Below are positions 1 through 5,012 of a DNA stretch of 5,012 nucleotides, one piece after another. Position 1 is the stretch's first letter. Every line of letters starts with the position of its first letter. The DNA comes from Methylobacterium sp. GTDB lineage: Bacteria > Pseudomonadota > Alphaproteobacteria > Rhizobiales > Beijerinckiaceae. Both the position numbers and the translations under genes were made by a program. The stretch lies in contig JAJKJG010000056.1 of the NCBI GenBank assembly GCA_021154065.1, positions 1 through 5,012 on the forward strand, given 5' to 3'. The notes beneath the pieces were generated by a model, which was not told the DNA's origin, ran no database searches, and worked only from the letters and a program-made list of their open reading frames with translations.

Positions 1-33
1 ATGAGGGCGATGATCGCCATCGCGCGCGACGCT

Positions 34-381
34 TCAGTGATGGGGCCAGGACGATGGGCTCGGGCGGACACGTTTAGTCCGGTGTTTCTGGTACCCCGTG
101 ATCTCCCGCGCCAGTGGCAGCCTGCGATCGAAAGCCAAGTGAGTGATCGAGGCGAAGAAAACCTTCTGTTCGGGCTCGTTTCCGAAGTCGAGCTTGCAAA
201 CAATCCCGCCTTCGTCGCCGGCGTAGTGAATGCCGGTAATCTGGCATGACGGCGACAGATCAATGCCCGCCGTCTGCTCCTTCAATAAGGCCACTAAGGG
301 CGGCGTCGCCGTCGCGGAAAGCGGCAACGCCGCCCTGAGCTTCGCGATGAGCCGCTCAACCTGAACGGGATTGTCGATCAC
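34..381 (-). CDS. Conserved-looking hypothetical protein, 115 aa
   Basis: I cannot assign a function. The product from the GTG at 381-379 is a soluble 115-residue protein with no signal peptide or membrane segment. Residues 5-35 look helical (VERLIAKLRAAL, then PPLVALLKEQ). The centre carries YAGDEGGIVC at 53-62, and the C-terminal half has FFASITHLAFD at 75-85 followed by a basic stretch around YQKHRTKRVR (97-106). This pattern resembles small uncharacterised proteins I recall from alphaproteobacteria, but I cannot name a family. The GTG start is chosen because protein-like sequence begins there. The longer in-frame ATG at 477 adds residues rich in rarer codons (AGG, AGA, TCT, ACT) with little protein character. 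The ribosome binding site is weak (GGGCGAG about 7 nt upstream). The gene lies about 190 bp downstream of groEL, beyond a hairpin terminator, so it is probably not a regular member of the groE operon. The reading frame is certain; the start is moderately so. Confidence 0.72.
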   Translation of the reverse strand: MIDNPVQVERLIAKLRAALPLSATATPPLVALLKEQTAGIDLSPSCQITGIHYAGDEGGIVCKLDFGNEPEQKVFFASITHLAFDRRLPLAREITGYQKHRTKRVRPSPSSWPHH

Positions 382-522
382 GCTGTGGCTCGCCCGATAT
401 CTCCCGGCCTCAGGCCTAGTCGGCGACGGAAAATCTTTGCGCGCCGACGGCTTCGCCGAGCGAGACGCCCAAACCATCTTCAGGAGAGCGGTCCTCCAAC
501 CGCCGGCTACTAGGGTGCTACA

Positions 523-549
523 GAGGGCCCCGGAAATCCCGGGGCCCTC
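523..549 (-). terminator. GC-rich hairpin after groEL, probable terminator
   Basis: An 11-bp perfect inverted repeat (GAGGGCCCCGG at 523-533 and CCGGGGCCCTC at 539-549) with a 5-nt loop starts 23 nt downstream of the groEL stop. The stem is very stable, but no run of U follows it on the minus strand (the next bases read TGTAGCACC). It is therefore not a textbook intrinsic terminator. It may stop transcription, protect the 3' end of groEL mRNA, or both. Its position directly after the operon makes the terminator reading the most likely. Confidence 0.7.
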
Positions 550-571
550 CTCTCTGGTCGAGTGGTCGGGA

Positions 572-2257
<1,686 letters not shown>

Positions 2258-2572
2258 TCACGCGGCCTTCTTGCGGGCGACCGTCTGCTCGACGACGCCC
2301 ATGATGTCGGACTCCTTCATGATCAGGAGGTCCTCGCCGTCGATGCGCACCTCGGTGCCCGACCATTTGCCGAACAGAATGCGATCGCCTGCCTTGACGT
2401 CCAGGGGGACGATCTTGCCGCTCTCGTCGCGGGCGCCGGGACCAGCGGCGATGACTTCGCCCTCCTGAGGCTTCTCCTTGGCGGTGTCCGGGATGATGAT
2501 GCCACCCTTCGTCTTCTCCTCCGCTTCGATACGGCGTACGACGACACGGTCGTGCAACGGACGGAACTGCAT
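2258..2572 (-). CDS. groES: Co-chaperonin GroES (Hsp10)
   Basis: This is the heptameric lid of the GroEL chamber, acting in the cytoplasm. The 104-aa product begins with the family signature [12 protein letters not shown] (3-14). The GroEL-binding mobile loop follows at about 17-34, with the hydrophobic contact tripeptide III inside GGIIIP (23-28). The roof hairpin is around [15 protein letters not shown] (44-58), and the closing strands run through [21 protein letters not shown] (75-95). The protein extends past the position where E. coli GroES (97 aa) ends, with a short basic tail ending ARKKAA; small extensions are not unusual in alphaproteobacteria. The ATG at 2572 has an ideal ribosome binding site (AAGGAGG, 5-nt spacer). 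It is the first gene of the groES-groEL operon. The leader of about 70 nt begins with a CIRCE operator, so repression by HrcA and induction by heat or misfolding stress are expected. Confidence 0.98.
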   Translation of the reverse strand: MQFRPLHDRVVVRRIEAEEKTKGGIIIPDTAKEKPQEGEVIAAGPGARDESGKIVPLDVKAGDRILFGKWSGTEVRIDGEDLLIMKESDIMGVVEQTVARKKAA

Positions 2573-2577
2573 GTGCT

Positions 2578-2584
2578 CCTCCTT
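2578..2584 (-). promoter_or_regulatory. groES ribosome binding site
   Basis: AAGGAGG on the minus strand, 5 nt upstream of the groES ATG, matches the anti-Shine-Dalgarno sequence perfectly. Its 5' AA also forms the end of a small predicted hairpin (TTAGG at 2595-2591 with CCTAA at 2587-2583), so this site may be partly structured in the mRNA. Confidence 0.9.
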
Positions 2585-2614
2585 AGGGCGCCTAAACGCG
2601 CCATCTGATTGGGG

Positions 2615-2641
2615 CTAGCACTCTCGGCAGGCGAGTGCCAC
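2615..2641 (-). promoter_or_regulatory. CIRCE operator (HrcA binding site)
   Basis: The plus strand reads CTAGCACTC, nine bases, GAGTGCCAC. The CIRCE consensus is TTAGCACTC-N9-GAGTGCTAA, so the left arm matches 8 of 9 and the right arm 7 of 9, with exact spacing and all core GCACTC/GAGTGC bases intact. It lies 43 bp upstream of the groES start and just downstream of the predicted -10 box, so it would cover the transcription start. That is where HrcA repressor is known to act on groE operons. In the transcript the same repeat can form a stem at the 5' end. hrcA itself is not in this window. Confidence 0.95.
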
Positions 2642-2649
2642 GGGCGGTG

Positions 2650-2676
2650 ATTACAAATATCGATCGCGGCGGTCAA
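2650..2676 (-). promoter_or_regulatory. Predicted groESL promoter
   Basis: On the minus strand TTGACC (2676-2671) matches the housekeeping -35 box TTGACA in 5 of 6 positions. TGTAAT (2655-2650) matches the -10 box TATAAT in 5 of 6. The 15-nt spacer is shorter than the usual 17, and the -10 lacks the conserved A at its second position, so the exact boxes are uncertain. The -35 with its preceding C (CTTGAC) would also suit an alphaproteobacterial RpoH promoter, but I see no matching RpoH -10. Transcription would start near 2643, at the edge of CIRCE, which fits a repressor-controlled promoter. Confidence 0.55.
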
Positions 2677-2824
2677 GTGGGGTTTCAGACTCGCGGGTTA
2701 CCCCGTAGGTTACCCGAAACGCGCGCCGAAGCTTCGCGTTCCAGCGTTTTCAGAGGCTTAACGCATGCCACCGCCCCCTTGCCAAGGAAATGCGGCGCGC
2801 CTGCGGCGCGACGTTCTTCTTTCG
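2677..2824. other. tilS-groES intergenic region upstream of the promoter
   Basis: No gene is supported in this stretch between the tilS stop and the groES promoter. It contains a tandem direct repeat, GGTTACCC at 2696-2703 and 2708-2715 (12-bp period), a short CGAAGCTTCG palindrome at 2727-2736, and a small GC hairpin near the tilS end (2796-2810). The overlapping reading frames here have no protein character. Confidence 0.6.
2796..2810 (-). terminator. Weak hairpin downstream of tilS, possible terminator
   Basis: A 6-bp GC stem (CGCGCC at 2796-2801, GGCGCG at 2805-2810) with a 3-nt loop lies 14 nt after the tilS stop. On the minus strand it is not followed by a U tract (CCGCATTTCC). Read on the plus strand it is followed by TTCTTCTTTCG, but no plus-strand gene ends here. 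Such short GC stems arise easily in GC-rich DNA, so this is only a candidate for the end of the cpoB-tilS transcript. Confidence 0.3.
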
Positions 2825-3862
2825 TTAACTTCGGCCCGTGCGCCGCGGCGGCTCGGGCGAGAAGCGGATGCGCCGATCAGGCCCGATCTCGATCAGCGCG
2901 CCGCCGAAGTTCATCGTGCAGCGCGCCCTTTCCGAGAGCGCGGAGCGGATCGTCCCGAGGACATGCCCCTCGAAGCGGTCGAGCCGCACCGGACGGGTGC
3001 GGGCGCCCGCGACGGCGACGATTGCGGCAGCGACAACGCGGAGCAGGATCGCCTCGGGCTCGCGCAGAAGCGTCGCGCCGTTAAGCGTCACTCTGCCCTT
3101 GCCGGATGCGAGGCGCGCCTCGGCGAGGACCGCGGCGGCCCGCGCTGCGAGCGCATCCTCAGCCCGCTGTGCCCGGACGCTCAGGGCCGCCAAGCGCTCC
3201 GCCGTGAGCCCCTCGGCGGCGAGCGCCGACATGAGCTTGCGCCATCGGCTGCGCGCAAAACGTGGATCGAGATTCGCCGGATCGTCGAAGAAGGGCCAGC
3301 GCCGCGCCCGGCAGGTGGCGACGAGCCGCTCCTTGCGCACCGCGAGCAACGGCCGGGCGAGGACGATCCCGGCCAAGGGCGTCTCGGCCCGCATGCCGGC
3401 AAGCCCGCCGACCCCGGTGCCGCGCGACAGCCGCATCAGGATGGTCTCGGCCTGATCGTCCATCGTATGGGCGGTGAGAAGGTGGGAGGCGTCGAGTTCC
3501 GCCCCGAGGCCGGCGAGGAGCCGGTAGCGTGCCGCGCGCGCCCGTTCCTGTAGCCCGGTGCTCGGCTTGCGGCCTTTCCAGACGAGAATGCGATGCGAGA
3601 GGCCACACTCGGCGGCCCAGGCGGCGACAGTTTTGGCCTCGGCGCAGCTCTCGGGGCGGAGCCCGTGGTCGACCGTCGCGACCGTGACCGGCACCCGGCC
3701 CGGCGCCGCGAAACCTGCCGCAAGGCGCATGAGCGCGACCGAGTCGGGGCCGCCGGAAACGGCAAGGATCACCGCGCTCGGACCGGCCTCCCGCTTCAGG
3801 AGATAGGGCTCGAGAAGCGGCGCGACATCCGAATGGGAGAGCGGCTTCGCCTCGCCGGTCAC
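2825..3862 (-). CDS. tilS: tRNA(Ile)-lysidine synthetase TilS
   Basis: TilS attaches lysine to C34 of the CAU-anticodon tRNA(Ile) using ATP. This creates lysidine, so the tRNA reads AUA and is charged with isoleucine; the enzyme is normally essential and cytoplasmic. The 345-aa product has the N-type ATP pyrophosphatase fold. The P-loop SGGPDS is at 36-41, VDHGLR at 64-69, the QERARAARY motif at 105-113, TAHTMDDQAET at 130-140, RLSRGTGVGGLAGM at 144-157, and the DDP...FARSRWRK stretch at 193-209. The C-terminal part is shorter than in E. coli TilS (432 aa), so the tRNA acceptor-binding domain is probably reduced. The GTG start overlaps the cpoB stop as GTGA, and there is no other plausible start before the P-loop. 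No strong ribosome binding site is seen, so translation is probably coupled to cpoB. In many alphaproteobacteria ftsH comes next; here groES does. Confidence 0.96.
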   Translation of the reverse strand: MTGEAKPLSHSDVAPLLEPYLLKREAGPSAVILAVSGGPDSVALMRLAAGFAAPGRVPVTVATVDHGLRPESCAEAKTVAAWAAECGLSHRILVWKGRKPSTGLQERARAARYRLLAGLGAELDASHLLTAHTMDDQAETILMRLSRGTGVGGLAGMRAETPLAGIVLARPLLAVRKERLVATCRARRWPFFDDPANLDPRFARSRWRKLMSALAAEGLTAERLAALSVRAQRAEDALAARAAAVLAEARLASGKGRVTLNGATLLREPEAILLRVVAAAIVAVAGARTRPVRLDRFEGHVLGTIRSALSERARCTMNFGGALIEIGPDRRIRFSPEPPRRTGRS

Positions 3863-4866
3863 GCGCAGCGGGCGCGCTTCTGCTCGCGCTCGGCGCCCTG
3901 ACGAACGCTTGCCGCCTCGGGGTATTTCCGGCCGAGCTCGGCGAAGGTGGCGCAGGCTTGGTCGCGCGCGCCGAGCGCGTTCAGCGCGATGCCGAGCTTG
4001 AGCATCGCGTCCGGCGCCTTGTTCGAGCGCGCGTGCTCGGTCGAGACCTTGAGGAACTGCTCCGCCGCCTCGCGCGGGCGGCTGCGCTGGAGGTAGCTCT
4101 CGCCGAGCCAATAGATCGCGTCGGGCACGAGCCGGTCGCGCGGATGCGACTGCAGGAACTGCCGCAGGCCCATCTCGGCCTGCTCGTACTGCCGCTGCAG
4201 GATATAGGCGTAGGCGGCATCGTAATCGGTGCGGGCGTTGCCGCTGCCCGTCGCGGCGATGCTCGGCGCAGGCCGAGGAGGCGGCGCCGCGGCGACGCGT
4301 CCGGCGGCGCTGAGATCGAGCGGCGCGGCGCCGGGCGGAGGCCCGTCCTCGTCGTCGATCAGGGTCTCGATCGTCGGTCCCGGCTCGATCGCGCCGCGCG
4401 GGAGCGGCCCGCCCGGGCCCGGCGCGACCTCGGCGACGACGTTCGGCGGCAGCGGCGCCGAAGGCCGCGTGGTGCCGAGCGGCATCGGCGCGCCGGGCGC
4501 GTGCGGAGCGGCGCCGGGGTCGAAGGCATCGCCGCGGCGCGTCGCTCGCGGCGGCTGCGTCGGCGGAGTCTGGCTCGCGATCGGAGGCTGCGCTGCCGCC
4601 GGCGGCGAGGCGAGGCGAGGAGCCCCGCCGCGCCCGCCGGCGGATTCCTGGAAGCGGAACTCGATGTCCTCCTCGAACTTCCGCAGCTGGTCCTTGAGCT
4701 GCCGGTTCTCGAACTGCAGCTGCTCGATATGGCCCGACATCTGGCGGACCTGGTTCTCGAGCCGGTTCATGCGCACGACGAAGTCGGCGGCATCCTGCGC
4801 GGCGGCGGGCGCCGACAAGGCGGCGGTGGCGATCGCGAGGAGGACGAAGGTGGGGCGGGATAGCAT
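3859..4866 (-). CDS. cpoB: Cell division coordinator CpoB (YbgF), Tol-Pal associated periplasmic TPR protein
   Basis: CpoB works in the periplasm with the Tol-Pal complex, linking outer-membrane constriction to septal peptidoglycan synthesis (known from E. coli). From the ATG at 4866 the product is 335 aa. A signal peptide (hydrophobic VLLAIATAAL, AAA|Q cleavage near 23/24) is followed by a trimerisation-type coiled coil at about 32-74 (MNRLENQVRQM, QFENRQLKDQLRKF). A Pro/Ala/Gly-rich linker at about 76-210 is much longer than in E. coli CpoB (263 aa in total). Three TPR-like repeats occupy about 214-318 (YDAAYAYILQRQYEQAE; PDAIYWLGESYLQR; PDAMLKLGIALNALG). Two cysteines, 305 and the penultimate residue 334, could form a disulfide. 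The start at 4866 best fits the signal peptide but has no clear ribosome binding site. An in-frame ATG at 4941 has GGAGG 8 nt upstream and would add 25 residues to the n-region. tilS follows with a GTGA overlap. pal and tolB would be expected just upstream, outside the window. Confidence 0.93.
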   Translation of the reverse strand: MLSRPTFVLLAIATAALSAPAAAQDAADFVVRMNRLENQVRQMSGHIEQLQFENRQLKDQLRKFEEDIEFRFQESAGGRGGAPRLASPPAAAQPPIASQTPPTQPPRATRRGDAFDPGAAPHAPGAPMPLGTTRPSAPLPPNVVAEVAPGPGGPLPRGAIEPGPTIETLIDDEDGPPPGAAPLDLSAAGRVAAAPPPRPAPSIAATGSGNARTDYDAAYAYILQRQYEQAEMGLRQFLQSHPRDRLVPDAIYWLGESYLQRSRPREAAEQFLKVSTEHARSNKAPDAMLKLGIALNALGARDQACATFAELGRKYPEAASVRQGAEREQKRARCA

Positions 4867-4942
4867 TCGGATCAGGCCAGGAATCGGCGCGAGGCCTTCA
4901 ACGAAAGACCCCGCCGCGGCGGAATGATGGCGCTTGCTCATA

Positions 4943-4995
4943 GGGCCGCCCTCCCCACGCCCCCTCATCCAGCATGAGGGGAGTTGGGGTGGCCC
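4943..4995 (-). repeat. Extended imperfect palindrome upstream of cpoB
   Basis: The core is an 8-bp perfect stem, CCCCTCAT (4961-4968) with ATGAGGGG (4974-4981), around a 5-nt loop. It can extend outward through CCCC (4953-4956)/GGGG (4986-4989) and GGGCC (4943-4947)/GGCCC (4991-4995), with internal loops. On the minus strand the outer part covers the GGAGG ribosome binding site of the upstream cpoB start candidate (4941). It may be a terminator of the gene upstream of cpoB, a dispersed palindromic intergenic element, or a translational control structure. No U tract follows it. Confidence 0.5.
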
Positions 4996-5012
4996 GCCCA
5001 CTTGACCGGGCC
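4991..5012. repeat. Inverted repeat at the window edge
   Basis: GGCCCG (4991-4996) and CGGGCC (5007-5012) form a 6-bp stem with a 10-nt loop that overlaps the outer arm of the neighbouring palindrome, so the two structures would compete. The loop and arm sequence (CTTGACCGGG) resembles palindromic intergenic repeats that I recall being common in alphaproteobacterial genomes. The element may continue past the window edge. Confidence 0.35.

Noticed and set aside
6..18. Small GGCGA/TCGCC hairpin after the stop at 34
   Set aside because: It is only a 5-bp stem with a 3-nt loop and no U tract, at the window edge. It is too weak to call a terminator.
1..249. 82-aa plus-strand frame at the left edge
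   Set aside because: It is antisense to the better-supported minus-strand small gene and has no ribosome binding site or domain evidence.
2727..2736. CGAAGCTTCG perfect palindrome
   Set aside because: It is ten bases, includes a common restriction-type palindrome, and is expected by chance at this scale. I see no supporting context.
2765..3553. 262-aa plus-strand frame opposite the tilS C-terminal half
   Set aside because: It is antisense to tilS, whose motifs are unambiguous, and its sequence is charged and low-complexity with no domain.
3863..4111. N-terminal extension of the tilS frame upstream of the GTG at 3862
   Set aside because: The extra residues are Arg-rich out-of-frame translation of the cpoB TPR region. 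The GTG overlapping the cpoB stop is the logical start.
3958..4863. 301-aa and overlapping 232-aa (4229-4927) plus-strand frames opposite cpoB
   Set aside because: Both mirror the low-complexity Pro/Ala linker and coiled coil of cpoB as Arg-rich or Gly/Ala-rich sequence, with no motif. They are shadows of GC-rich composition.

Overview
The window reads as a chromosomal segment from a high-GC alphaproteobacterium, probably of the Hyphomicrobiales/Rhodospirillales type. The basis is the protein sequences: GroEL and GroES of alphaproteobacterial character, a CpoB (YbgF) with a long Pro/Ala-rich linker and C-terminal cysteines, and a TilS with a short C-terminal part. The cpoB-tilS order is also the usual tail of the alphaproteobacterial tol-pal cluster. 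All genes that I support lie on the minus strand, so transcription runs from the right end of the window to the left.

From right to left. (1) 4943-5012 is a palindrome-rich intergenic stretch upstream of cpoB. (2) cpoB, about 3859-4866 (possible longer start at 4941), encodes a periplasmic coiled-coil/TPR protein of the Tol-Pal envelope-constriction machinery. (3) tilS, 2825-3862, starts in a GTGA overlap with the cpoB stop and encodes tRNA(Ile)-lysidine synthetase. (4) 2573-2824 is a 250-bp intergenic region holding a probable promoter, a clear CIRCE operator and a strong groES ribosome binding site. (5) groES (2258-2572) and groEL (572-2218) form a two-gene chaperonin operon, closed by an 11-bp GC-rich hairpin at 523-549. 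(6) 34-381 is a small conserved-looking gene of unknown function, separated from groEL by about 190 bp.

The genes form two units. cpoB-tilS is a translationally coupled housekeeping pair that continues upstream beyond the window, presumably into pal/tolB. groES-groEL is a separate heat-shock operon under HrcA/CIRCE control. In many alphaproteobacteria tilS is followed by ftsH; here it is followed by groESL, which is the main departure from expected gene order.

I found no mobile element, CRISPR array, RNA gene or defence-like cluster, and I do not see a previously undescribed system. The points worth a second look are regulatory (CIRCE, small hairpins next to the groES ribosome binding site, the palindromes over the upstream cpoB start), the synteny break after tilS, and the uncharacterised small gene downstream of groEL. 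The long plus-strand reading frames opposite groEL and cpoB are composition-driven shadows.
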